DNA of 35,073 nucleotides from Mageeibacillus sp. UBA5439 (GTDB taxonomy: Bacteria; Bacillota; Clostridia; Saccharofermentanales; DTU023): positions 1-35,073 of the forward strand of contig DIRJ01000012.1 in assembly GCA_002427505.1 (NCBI GenBank), given 5' to 3'. Within the stretch, counting starts at the first letter, position 1. Each line of letters opens with the position of its first letter. The position numbers and the translations under genes are program-made. This document shows positions 8,000 through 15,756 of the stretch, one piece after another. The notes under the pieces were generated by a model that was not told where the DNA came from, did not search any database, and saw only the letters and a program-made list of their open reading frames with translations.

Positions 8000-9211
8000 A
8001 TGGCAAAGCAGAAGTTCTCACCGCAGCTAAAGCATTGGCGTTCCAGAAACAAGAATCAATTGCTGCTTGTTATCGCAACGCTCTTTTGGATGGGTCTCTA
8101 TACATATCCTTCGCTCTTTACTCCCTATCTTGAAGGGATCGGGGCTACTTTAACTCAGTCGGGTCTTATTCTGGGTGGTTACGGCTTCACTCAAATGATT
8201 TTACGTCTGCCTCTGGGGATTTGGTCAGATTATCTGCAAAAGAAAAAATCCTTTGTCATCGCGGGTATGACTTTTGCCCTCATCAGTGCCCTGGGTCTGA
8301 TGTTCACACATGAAATCCGGCTGATTTTTATTTTTCGCGCCATGGGCGGTGTGGCCGCTGCTTTCTGGGTGCAGATTTCAGCTCTTTATATGAACTATAA
8401 TGCCGATAACAGTACCACGGCAGTCGGACACCTGGGCTTTGTCAACAGCGCCGGTATTATTGCAGCCACTTTTATCGGAGGTCAGATCATTGCACGTTTC
8501 GGTTACCCGCAAGGTTTCGGCCTGGGTGCTGTTTTCGCAGCTATAGGTCTTCTGCTGTGCTTGCTTCTGCCTGAGGATCAGGCACCAAGCAAAGAGGAAG
8601 CTGAAGCCGGACTGCCTGTACTTGAGGGCCTTAAACTTAGTCTTAGCGATAAAGGACTGATTTGGGGATCATTTTTCGCTGCAGTAACACAGTTTCTGTC
8701 CTACTCCGGAGCCCAGGGCTTTGTGCCGCAATACGCAGCCAATCTGGGTCTATCAGCCTCTCAGATCAGTATCATGGTGACGATTAATAAAGCAGCCAGT
8801 CTGTTAGCTATCGTTTTAGTGAGCCAGGTTCTGCTCCGCTATTTCCGGCTGAAGCAGATCCTGACTGTCAGCATGCTGATCAATACTCTGCTGCTTTTCT
8901 CCATACCGCTGGCCCGAAATTATCTGACCCTGCTGATAATCATGTTCTTCCTGGGAATTGTCTCTACGACGCAGATGACTTATTTCATGGACGCAGCCAC
9001 CAGCCACATCCCTTCAAAAAGGCGGGCGACCGGGCTGGGTTTCTTTCAGGCAGTCTACGGTATCGGCATGGTGGTGGGACCGACAGTCACAGGGGCAGTT
9101 GCAGACCTTTGCAGTCTGTCGCAGGCCTTTCTTGTGACGGCTTTTGTCGGCCTGGCTGCTGTAGTGCTGATGATCTGGAAACTGCCGGATCGCGGGGCAA
9201 TTCGAAAGTGA
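8000..9211 (+). CDS. Major facilitator superfamily (MFS) transporter
   Basis: A 403-residue integral membrane protein with about 12 hydrophobic segments. The MFS motif-A-like loop is GIWSDYLQKKKSFVIAG between helices 2 and 3. A charged central loop (EDQAPSKEEAEAGLPVLEG) separates the two six-helix halves. The substrate is unknown; the pattern is closest by eye to drug or metabolite exporters. I placed the start at ATG 8000 because AAAGGAGG sits six bases upstream. An in-frame ATG at 7982 has no ribosome binding site and would include that Shine-Dalgarno sequence in the coding region. It converges with the MocR-type regulator gene, 38 bases apart. Confidence 0.88.
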   Translation: MAKQKFSPQLKHWRSRNKNQLLLVIATLFWMGLYTYPSLFTPYLEGIGATLTQSGLILGGYGFTQMILRLPLGIWSDYLQKKKSFVIAGMTFALISALGLMFTHEIRLIFIFRAMGGVAAAFWVQISALYMNYNADNSTTAVGHLGFVNSAGIIAATFIGGQIIARFGYPQGFGLGAVFAAIGLLLCLLLPEDQAPSKEEAEAGLPVLEGLKLSLSDKGLIWGSFFAAVTQFLSYSGAQGFVPQYAANLGLSASQISIMVTINKAASLLAIVLVSQVLLRYFRLKQILTVSMLINTLLLFSIPLARNYLTLLIIMFFLGIVSTTQMTYFMDAATSHIPSKRRATGLGFFQAVYGIGMVVGPTVTGAVADLCSLSQAFLVTAFVGLAAVVLMIWKLPDRGAIRK

Positions 9212-9249
9212 GCCGGCAGCTGCTGATGCCACAGGAAAACAACATATGG

Positions 9250-10650
9250 TCAATCGCTGTCAAGGATTTGTTGAAACAGTGACAGGCCTGCGGTCAATTC
9301 TTTTTCCGTCGCCCCGGCGAAGCCGAAAATGAAATAATTCCGCATCATTGCTGCCTCCTCACTGCCTTCCTGACAGAAATCAGCAACAGTATTGATTTTA
9401 ATACCTGCGCGGCGCAGTGCTTGCAGCTTCTTCTCCGTCACACTTGCATTAAGTCTGGTCACCAGCGAAGTTCCCGAATGGTAGTTGAACAGCTCATATC
9501 CTGCCTCTTGCAGCAGCTGCAGCAGCAAGTTATTTTTTTTTGCATACAGGGTGCGCATGCGATTAACATGACGCTCAAAAGAACCATCTCTAATAAACTC
9601 ACACAAAGCACGCTGGACAAAGCCGGACACCGGGCATTCACTGCTGTAGTGGGCTTCATATTTTTCCAGAAGATCCTGAGGCAGGATCATAAAGCTGATG
9701 CGCAAGGCTGCCGCAACTGATTTGGAAAAACCACTCATATAGATAACGCGGTCACCTGAATCGAGGCTTTTTAAAGAAGGAATCTTACTGCTCCGGTACT
9801 GGAACTCAAAATCGTAGTCGTCCTCGATGATATAACGGTTTTTTGCCTTGGCAGCCCAGTTCAGGATCTCAATCCGGGCATCAACCGGCATCACTGCGCC
9901 AAAAGGAAACTGGTGCGATGGTGTCAGGAAGACAACAGATACCTGCTCAGGCAAGGCGCCCACATCAACAGAGTAAGTTACGCTGTGGCTGCTGTCGTCC
10001 CGGTGAAGATGATTGATGGCTATATAGTTGCTGGAAGCATGCAGATAGGAGGTTTTCCCGACCATATAACCGGGGTTTTCCAAAGCGAATACCGGTGTGC
10101 CCGGCAGAATATTTTCTAAAAGCGCAGTCAGCTGACTGATCCCGGTTGAGATAATAATGCGCTGCGGCTCCACTTTAATACCACGCGCGGATTCCAGATA
10201 GCGCGCGATCTCTTCACGCAGCTCGAGAAGTCCTTTGGGAGGAGTATGATCCAAAATTCCTGTATCTTCTCTGATCGTCCTGCGAAAGACCCGCCGCCAG
10301 TCTTCATAGGGAAAATGAGTTTTGTCGACACCGGATATTGAAAAATTGTAAGCATAATCAGCCTCTTCTTCTTCCGGAACTGCTGCATCAATTCTGGGCA
10401 GGGTCAGCAGATTATCAATCGGCTTCACATAATAGCCCGACCGTTCCCGGGAATAGATATAACCTTCGACCAGCAGCTGCTCATAAGCCTGATTGACAGT
10501 GTTGACAGCTACCCCCAGCTCATCTGCCAGCGAACGAATACCCGGCAGTTTGCTGTCTTCAGCCAGGTGCTGTTGGCGGATATGCTCTGCCACTTGCTCA
10601 TAAATCTGTTTGTAGAGGACTTGATCCCGGTCCAATTCAATATACAGCAT
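9250..10650 (-). CDS. MocR/PdxR-type regulator (GntR winged helix fused to an aminotransferase-like domain)
   Basis: A protein of about 466 residues. The N-terminal GntR winged-helix domain contains LYKQIYEQVAEHIRQQ and a SKLPGIRSLADELGVAVNTV recognition region, followed by EGYIYSRERSGYYV. The rest is a fold-type-I aminotransferase domain that binds PLP, with IIEDDYDFEFQYR and a MSGFSKS motif whose lysine would carry the cofactor. MocR proteins sense PLP or related ligands. The divergent placement against pdxS, about 158 bases from start to start, suggests a PdxR that controls PLP synthesis; this is inference from known pdxR-pdxST loci. The start is ATG 10650 with GAGGAG upstream. The upstream TTG at 10668 would engulf that site. 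Confidence 0.88.
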   Translation of the reverse strand: MLYIELDRDQVLYKQIYEQVAEHIRQQHLAEDSKLPGIRSLADELGVAVNTVNQAYEQLLVEGYIYSRERSGYYVKPIDNLLTLPRIDAAVPEEEEADYAYNFSISGVDKTHFPYEDWRRVFRRTIREDTGILDHTPPKGLLELREEIARYLESARGIKVEPQRIIISTGISQLTALLENILPGTPVFALENPGYMVGKTSYLHASSNYIAINHLHRDDSSHSVTYSVDVGALPEQVSVVFLTPSHQFPFGAVMPVDARIEILNWAAKAKNRYIIEDDYDFEFQYRSSKIPSLKSLDSGDRVIYMSGFSKSVAAALRISFMILPQDLLEKYEAHYSSECPVSGFVQRALCEFIRDGSFERHVNRMRTLYAKKNNLLLQLLQEAGYELFNYHSGTSLVTRLNASVTEKKLQALRRAGIKINTVADFCQEGSEEAAMMRNYFIFGFAGATEKELTAGLSLFQQILDSD

Positions 10651-10808
10651 ATAAAAAACACTCCTCAAGTTAATTCTATATTAAAAAATGCTGTCAGACC
10701 CGAATCACTCATATCTGTACCCATTTTACATATGCATTCTGTTTCTTTTCATGGAGGCAGATTCGACTTAAGATAAAGATATAAAAACACTTTCAGGAGG
10801 GAAGATCA

Positions 10809-11651
10809 ATGGATATTTTTGAGAAATTGTACGGCGGAGTGATTATGGATGTCACCAATACCGAAGAAGCAAAAATTGCAGAAGCCGCCGGTGCAGTCGC
10901 GGTTATGGCCTTGGAACGTGTACCTGCGGATATCCGCAAGGACGGCGGCGTTGCCAGGACATCTGATCCTGCTATGATCGAGGCTATCGTCCAGGCAGTC
11001 AAAATACCGGTAATGGCCAAAGTACGCATCGGTCACTTTGTTGAAGCACAGATTCTGGAAGCTATCGGGGTAGATTTTATTGATGAGTCTGAGGTTCTGA
11101 CTCCGGCAGACCATGTCTACCATATAGATAAGAAAAACTTTAAGACTCCTTTTGTCTGCGGAGCCCGCAATCTGGGAGAAGCTTTGCGCCGTATCGCTGA
11201 AGGCGCTGCCATGATCCGCACCAAAGGTGAAGCCGGTACCGGCGATATCAGCCAGGCCGTTACCCATTTGCGCACTATTATGGCGGAAATGTCACAAATA
11301 GCCGCAATGAGAGAAGATGAACTCTATACAGCAGCCAAAGAACTGCAGGTTGATTATGAGCTCTTAAAATACGTTCACGACCAGAAAAAACTGCCTGTTC
11401 TCAACTTTTCAGCCGGTGGTGTTGCTACTCCTGCTGATGCCGCTCTCATGCGTCAGTTGGGCGCGGAAGGTGTCTTTGTCGGCTCCGGTGTCTTTAAATC
11501 GACTGAACCGGAAAAACGCGCCCGGGCAATCGTCCAGGCCGTCGCCAACTACAATAATGCTCAGGTTTTGCTGGAAGTCTCCCGCAATCTGGGAGAAGCT
11601 ATGGTGGGCATAAACATGGATGATCTGGAGCAAAGCTTTGCAGGACGCTGA
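10809..11651 (+). CDS. pdxS: Pyridoxal 5'-phosphate synthase lyase subunit PdxS (Pdx1)
   Basis: A 280-residue (beta/alpha)8 enzyme that condenses ribose 5-phosphate, glyceraldehyde 3-phosphate and ammonia into PLP. Key residues are present: Asp14 in GGVIMDV, Lys71 in MAKVRIGH and Lys139 in IRTKGEAGTG. These correspond to Asp24, Lys81 and Lys149 of the Bacillus enzyme. MALERVPADIR and the phosphate loop FSAGGVATPADAALM are intact. It is about ten residues shorter at the N terminus than Bacillus PdxS. An in-frame TAA at 10782 with no start codon between shows this is real. No pdxT glutaminase gene follows. AGGAGG at 10795-10800 sets the start, and a strong terminator follows. Confidence 0.97.
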   Translation: MDIFEKLYGGVIMDVTNTEEAKIAEAAGAVAVMALERVPADIRKDGGVARTSDPAMIEAIVQAVKIPVMAKVRIGHFVEAQILEAIGVDFIDESEVLTPADHVYHIDKKNFKTPFVCGARNLGEALRRIAEGAAMIRTKGEAGTGDISQAVTHLRTIMAEMSQIAAMREDELYTAAKELQVDYELLKYVHDQKKLPVLNFSAGGVATPADAALMRQLGAEGVFVGSGVFKSTEPEKRARAIVQAVANYNNAQVLLEVSRNLGEAMVGINMDDLEQSFAGR

Positions 11652-11671
11652 TGAAGAACTGTGGACATGAA

Positions 11672-11716
11672 AACGGAGCGGACAAGAGTAATTGTCCGCT
11701 CCGTTGTTTTATTGTT
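11672..11716 (+). terminator. Rho-independent terminator of pdxS
   Basis: A perfect 14-base-pair stem, AACGGAGCGGACAA (11672-11685) with TTGTCCGCTCCGTT (11692-11705), has a six-base loop and is followed by GTTTTATTGTTT. The minus strand also reads into CCGTTTTC, so it may stop the convergent DUF1858 gene too. Confidence 0.92.
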
Positions 11717-11770
11717 TATCGATTCGTTTTACAGCTATGTCAGATTAAAGAATAATATTCTGCTTAAAAC

Positions 11771-11971
11771 TTATGCTTCGAGGGCGGCATTCAGGCTGTC
11801 AACCAGCTCATTGACATCAATACTGTGCACCATGGCAGCCTGCTCTAGTGTTTCCGCCTGAGAAGCCGGGCAGCCCAGGCAGTGCATGCCTGCACTCATC
11901 AATATAGGAGCCAGACCGGGATTAAATCTCATAATTTCACTAATCTTCGTCTCTTTTGTTATTTTTGCCAT
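11771..11971 (-). CDS. Small DUF1858 / hybrid-cluster-protein-associated disulfide-domain protein
   Basis: A 66-residue cytosolic protein starting MAKITKETKISEIMRFNPG, with a CxxC pair in MHCLGCPASQAETLEQAA (Cys31 and Cys34). This pattern is that of the DUF1858 family, often described as a redox disulfide domain found beside hybrid cluster proteins. Its biochemical role is not settled; a redox or metal-binding function is inferred from the CxxC. The start ATG has AAAGGA upstream. It lies downstream of a rhodanese lipoprotein on the same strand, but 187 bases apart, so co-transcription is possible rather than certain. Confidence 0.85.
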   Translation of the reverse strand: MAKITKETKISEIMRFNPGLAPILMSAGMHCLGCPASQAETLEQAAMVHSIDVNELVDSLNAALEA

Positions 11972-12158
11972 CAGAAAATCCTTTCATTACCCCAGTGGGC
12001 TTGTCGTATTCTTGTTTTGAAGAAGCTGTCTAAACAAAACAGTATTTCTTCACTGCATCAGTATCATGCATCCGCAAAGAGAATAATGTTTCATTTATCA
12101 CGCTGTAGGACATATTAAGGCAAAAGATGAAAATGCGAAAGCAGAAACATCACTTTGC

Positions 12159-12791
12159 TCAGGGCCGCGGTCCGGGATCCGGTCCTGTAACCAGGTCCCC
12201 GCTATATTGGATGATGCCTCCGGCATCGATAACCAGGGAATAACCGCGTTCCCTCACTATCTTAGCTGCAGCAGCTGAGCGATTACCGCTGCGACAGTAG
12301 AGGAGCAGGACAGCATCGCGATCCGGAATTTCGTCAATCAGGCGGTCTGCAATCACTTCCGGCGGCATCAGGATGGCGCCGCTGATGTGGCCCTCTGTAT
12401 ACTCAGCTTCGGTCCTCACATCAATCAGAAAGACATTTTCACCCAAATGCCAGGCAATTCTCTCCGCGGTATCCGGATCAGTGACTACTGTAGCTTTTTC
12501 ATCAATTATCTCTACAGCTTTGGCATCTGCCTGAGGCGGATAGGATTCCCTGATGGTCTCGCTCAGGCTGATGCCGGCCAGGCTGCCCACCGGAGGCTGC
12601 TCCAGCTTGTCCGGAAAAGAAATCGTGACCAGATCTCCGATTTGACGTGAGAAATCATCTGTAGAAATAATTAAATAGGAGTCTGCTCTCAATCTGACAG
12701 CTTCTATTTTAAAATCATCTTTGCTACAAGCCATCAGGCTGAGGACAAAGAGCAGACACAGGACAATGATCAGATAAGCTTTCTTACGCAT
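12159..12791 (-). CDS. Rhodanese-domain lipoprotein
   Basis: A 210-residue protein with a lipoprotein signal peptide: hydrophobic LIIVLCLLFVLSLMAC, lipid Cys22. Residues about 25-100 are an unrecognised linker or small domain. The rhodanese domain spans about 100-198, with FLIDVRTEAEYTEGHISGA and the active-site loop YCRSGNRS (Cys166), and ends GGIIQYSGD. Rhodaneses carry sulfane sulfur as a cysteine persulfide; this one would act outside the membrane. The donor and acceptor are unknown. GGGAGGCAGCAAT precedes the ATG. The neighbouring DUF1858 protein suggests a sulfur or redox theme but does not prove a link. Confidence 0.88.
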   Translation of the reverse strand: MRKKAYLIIVLCLLFVLSLMACSKDDFKIEAVRLRADSYLIISTDDFSRQIGDLVTISFPDKLEQPPVGSLAGISLSETIRESYPPQADAKAVEIIDEKATVVTDPDTAERIAWHLGENVFLIDVRTEAEYTEGHISGAILMPPEVIADRLIDEIPDRDAVLLLYCRSGNRSAAAAKIVRERGYSLVIDAGGIIQYSGDLVTGPDPGPRP

Positions 12792-12880
12792 ATTGCTGCC
12801 TCCCGGCTATCTCTGGCATACTCTTTTGAGTTAAAGTATACTACATAAATTATAAAACTATCGGACCGGGGACGCAGTCC

Positions 12881-12909
12881 TTTAAATTCATCTCCAATTA
12901 ATATAGAAT
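12881..12909 (+). promoter_or_regulatory. Predicted promoter of the SRP RNA
   Basis: TTTAAA (12881-12886), a 17-base spacer and TAGAAT (12904-12909) give a predicted start near 12916, just before the closing stem of the SRP RNA. Confidence 0.5.
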
Positions 12910-12915
12910 GTATGA

Positions 12916-13078
12916 GAAAAGCACACGGATCGCCGCGTCTGAGTCGCAACCGATCGTGGGTCCCGTGCGATGTGGCCCGTGAAACCCGTCAGGTCCGGAA
13001 GGAAGCAGCGGTAAGCGATAAACCATATGCGCCGCGGGGAAGCCTGCCTCGGTTGTGACTCAGGAGCGGCGATTTCTA
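12916..13078 (+). ncRNA. ffs: Signal recognition particle RNA (4.5S-like, ffs)
   Basis: The invariant SRP helix-8 sequence GTCAGGTCCGGAAGGAAGCA lies at about 12989-13008, including the GGAA apical tetraloop. It is closed by a long outer helix. ATCGCCGC, CTGAGTC and CAACCGA on the 5' side (12929-12953) pair with the 3' side at about 13049-13073, which ends GCGGCGAT. One internal mismatch pair and one G-U interrupt the helix. The RNA binds Ffh to target nascent membrane and secreted proteins. No Alu domain is visible, unlike the roughly 270-base Bacillus RNA. Ends are approximate: about 145 bases by the stem and about 160 by the promoter. The ffs-dnaX-ybaB-recR order is conserved in many bacteria. 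Confidence 0.93.
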
Positions 13079-13094
13079 TAGAAGCGAGGTCAGC

Positions 13095-14774
13095 TTGTCC
13101 ACTAGTGAAAATTTGGCACTCTATCGCCAATGGCGTCCACAAAATTTCCGTGATGTTGTCGCCCAGGAGCAGGTCGTCTATCCTTTGCAGCAGAGTGTAC
13201 GCAATGGACGCTTCGCTCATGCCTTTTTGTTTAGCGGCAGCAGAGGTACAGGCAAAACTTCAGTAGCTAAAATTTTTGCCAAAGCAGTCAATTGCCTGAA
13301 TCCGGATGACGGTAATCCCTGTAACAAATGTGAAATCTGTCTGGCTGCCAATAAGGGTTCCCTGATGGATATTCAGGAAATTGACGCTGCTTCCAACAAC
13401 GGAGTGGATGATGTCAGGCGGCTGACATCGGAAATCATCTTTGCTCCTGTCTTAGCTCACTACAAAGTTTACATAATTGATGAAGTTCATATGCTTTCCC
13501 AGCAGGCTTTTAATGCTTTGCTGAAGACTCTGGAGGAGCCCCCCGCTCATGCCGTCTTCATTCTGGCGACTACAGAGCCGCATCGCATTCCCGCGACGAT
13601 TGTGTCCCGCTGCCAGCATTATGAATTCAGGCGTATCAATCTACATGATATCGTGCAGCGTTTGCGCCTGATCTCGAACGAACTTGCTCTGAGCATCTCT
13701 GATGACGCTCTTTCCGTTATTGCCCAGCTGGCCAACGGCGGCATGCGTGATGCCATCAGTTTGCTGGATCAGCTGCGTCAACTGCCGGGTGAAATCTCCC
13801 GCGATGATGTACTGCAAATGGCGGGACGGGTTCCTGATCAGTTTTTGCATGCGGTGGCTGCAGCTATTCTCAACTATGATGCTGATACACTTTTAACTTC
13901 AATTCAGGAGCTGGTAATGAGCGGACGGGATCTGACACGCTTTCTGCTCGACCTCTCCGCCTATATGAGAAATCTTTTGATCGCAAAAGTCTCCCGTGAT
14001 CCTGCAGAGCTGATTCAAATGACCAGTGCCGGTCTGACCCTGCTGAAGGAGCTGGCAGATCAGGTTTCGACCGATCTGATAAGTGAGAGTATTGCCTCAT
14101 TGGCGCGGCTTAATTCAGAGCTCCGCTTTTCACCGGACATTCGCACCAGCCTGGAGATCGGCTTGCTGGCTCTGGCGGCACGGCTGGGAGGACATCCTGT
14201 GGAGTCAGTTGCTGTAGCAGCTGCAACACCTGTCAGGCCTGTAAGCGCAGAAAAGCCTCCTGAAGTAAAGGCCGGGAGCAGGCAGGAAACTGCCGGCCGG
14301 CAAAGACCGGGCGAAGAAATCGTTGAGGCAGAAAGTCCGCAGACCACAGAGCAGGTTGATTCTTCTCTTAAGGAAGAAAAATCTGATTCTGCTCTGTCCT
14401 ATGAGGATGAGACCCTGCGGATCTGGCAGGCTGTTCTGGAGGCCATCAAGGAGGAACATCTGATGGATCTTTCACTGATGGCACGTCCGGCTAGAGTCAG
14501 CCGTAAGGAAAAGGTCTGGACTCTGGCTTTTGATCACTCCCTGAAAGGACAGTATGCCTGTATCAGTGAAGCTGAATCGCGCGAAACTATACGCAGGATT
14601 CTGGCAGACAAACTGGGCGAAAGTGTGCAGCTGGAAGTTGTCCTGGAAGATGAAGCCGGGGCAGATGCGGTTTCAGCTGAGGAAGACTGGGTTTTAAAAT
14701 TAAAAAGAATTACTGATAAAAGATCCATCCCTCTTCACATTGATGAGGAATTATTAAAAGGAGGAAGTAAGTAA
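13095..14774 (+). CDS. dnaX: DNA polymerase III subunit gamma/tau
   Basis: A 559-residue clamp-loader ATPase. Walker A is GSRGTGKT (48-55). The zinc module has Cys67, Cys76, Cys79 and Cys82. Walker B is VYIIDEVHML (about 125-134), and sensor regions LLKTLEEPPAHAVFILATTE and SRCQHYEFRRI follow. The AAA+ core is followed by domain III to about residue 370, a Pro/Glu-rich linker and a C-terminal tau-like domain. The start is TTG at 13095, preceded by GAGGT. The gene follows the SRP RNA by about 20 bases. Its stop overlaps the next start (TAATG). I see no convincing programmed-frameshift heptamer for a separate gamma form. Confidence 0.97.
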   Translation: MSTSENLALYRQWRPQNFRDVVAQEQVVYPLQQSVRNGRFAHAFLFSGSRGTGKTSVAKIFAKAVNCLNPDDGNPCNKCEICLAANKGSLMDIQEIDAASNNGVDDVRRLTSEIIFAPVLAHYKVYIIDEVHMLSQQAFNALLKTLEEPPAHAVFILATTEPHRIPATIVSRCQHYEFRRINLHDIVQRLRLISNELALSISDDALSVIAQLANGGMRDAISLLDQLRQLPGEISRDDVLQMAGRVPDQFLHAVAAAILNYDADTLLTSIQELVMSGRDLTRFLLDLSAYMRNLLIAKVSRDPAELIQMTSAGLTLLKELADQVSTDLISESIASLARLNSELRFSPDIRTSLEIGLLALAARLGGHPVESVAVAAATPVRPVSAEKPPEVKAGSRQETAGRQRPGEEIVEAESPQTTEQVDSSLKEEKSDSALSYEDETLRIWQAVLEAIKEEHLMDLSLMARPARVSRKEKVWTLAFDHSLKGQYACISEAESRETIRRILADKLGESVQLEVVLEDEAGADAVSAEEDWVLKLKRITDKRSIPLHIDEELLKGGSK

Positions 14775-15142
14775 TGGCAAGAAGACAAGGCGGATATCCG
14801 GGTGGCGGCGGCAGACCGCGCGGCGGTGGCGGTAACCAGATGGACCAACTGATGCGGCAGGCTCAGCAGATGCAGGAAGAGCTTGCCAAAGCGCAGGAAG
14901 AAACAGCTGAGATGACTGCTGAATCAACGGCAGGCGGCGGTGTCGTGCGCGCACTTGTCGGCGGGAATCATCAAGTCCTGGAACTTGAGATTAATCCTGA
15001 CGTGGTCGATGCAGAGGATGTCGAGATGCTGCAGGACCTGATCAGTGCGGCCATAAATGACGCTATGCGCCAGCTTGATGAAAAAGTTGAAGCACGCATG
15101 TCGCAGGTCACCGGCGGCAGCATAAATTTCCCCGGTTTTTAA
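14774..15142 (+). CDS. ebfC: YbaB/EbfC-family nucleoid-associated protein with Gly/Arg-rich N-terminal extension
   Basis: A 122-residue DNA-binding protein. The core begins NQMDQLMRQAQQMQEELAKA and includes VVRALVGGNHQVLELEINPD and the D-rich VDAEDVEMLQDL, all standard for the YbaB/EbfC family, which dimerises and coats DNA. Before the core sits a 20-residue Gly/Arg-rich stretch (residues 2-20, with GGYPGGGGRPRGGGG) that canonical members usually lack. The ATG overlaps the dnaX TAA by one base, and AAAGGAGG lies about nine bases upstream, so the start is secure and the extension is real. It is placed between dnaX and recR, as usual. Confidence 0.93.
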   Translation: MARRQGGYPGGGGRPRGGGGNQMDQLMRQAQQMQEELAKAQEETAEMTAESTAGGGVVRALVGGNHQVLELEINPDVVDAEDVEMLQDLISAAINDAMRQLDEKVEARMSQVTGGSINFPGF

Positions 15143-15145
15143 CAG

Positions 15146-15751
15146 ATGGCCATGCGCTTTAGTCCTGCAATCACCCGTTTGATTGCAGAGTTTAATAAAT
15201 TGCCGGGTATTGGCACCAAAACAGCCCAACGCCTGGCCTTCCATATCCTGGCCCAGGATAATGAGCAGGCTCTGGCTCTGGCTGATGCGATCAGAGATGC
15301 CAAGCAGGGCGTTACTCTTTGCTCTGAGTGCTGTAATCTGACTGAAGACGATCCTTGCGACATCTGCAGGTCTCAGAACCGGGATCGCAGTGTTGTCTGC
15401 GTGGTTGAGAATCCGCGGGATGTATCGGTTATGGAGCGGGTACAGAATTTTGACGGACTCTATCATGTCCTCCACGGTGCGATTTCTCCAATGGAGGAAA
15501 TCGGTCCGGAAGATATTAAGCTGCGCGAACTCCTGCAGAGGCTGCAACAGCATCAGGAAATCACAGAGGTTATTCTGGCGATGAACCCCAGTATTGAGGG
15601 CGAAGCGACAGCCCTCTATATTGCCCGGCTTTTACATAAGACAGGAATCAAGACAACCCAGCTGTCGCATGGCATCCCGATGGGGGCTGATTTGGAATAT
15701 GCTGATGCAGAAACCCTGAGCAGGGCTTTAAAGAATAGACAGGAGTTGTAA
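15146..15751 (+). CDS. recR: Recombination protein RecR
   Basis: A 201-residue DNA repair protein that, with RecO and RecF, loads RecA on gapped DNA. Residues 1-55 hold the helix-hairpin-helix region FNKLPGIGTKTAQRLAFHIL. The zinc finger has Cys59, Cys62, Cys71 and Cys74 (LCSECC...CDIC). A Toprim domain follows, with VCVVENPRDVSVMERV and VILAMNPSIEGEATALYI, and the C terminus has QLSHGIPMGADLEYADAETL. The length matches the family. It begins three bases after the ybaB stop; an in-frame second ATG at 15152 is an alternative start. Confidence 0.97.
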   Translation: MAMRFSPAITRLIAEFNKLPGIGTKTAQRLAFHILAQDNEQALALADAIRDAKQGVTLCSECCNLTEDDPCDICRSQNRDRSVVCVVENPRDVSVMERVQNFDGLYHVLHGAISPMEEIGPEDIKLRELLQRLQQHQEITEVILAMNPSIEGEATALYIARLLHKTGIKTTQLSHGIPMGADLEYADAETLSRALKNRQEL

Positions 15752-15756
15752 ATCTC

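Noticed and set aside
14690..14715. A run of adenines near the end of dnaX that might allow programmed frameshifting to make gamma.
   Set aside because: There is no slippery A6G-type heptamer with a supporting stem-loop, and it lies too close to the C terminus to make a gamma-sized product.
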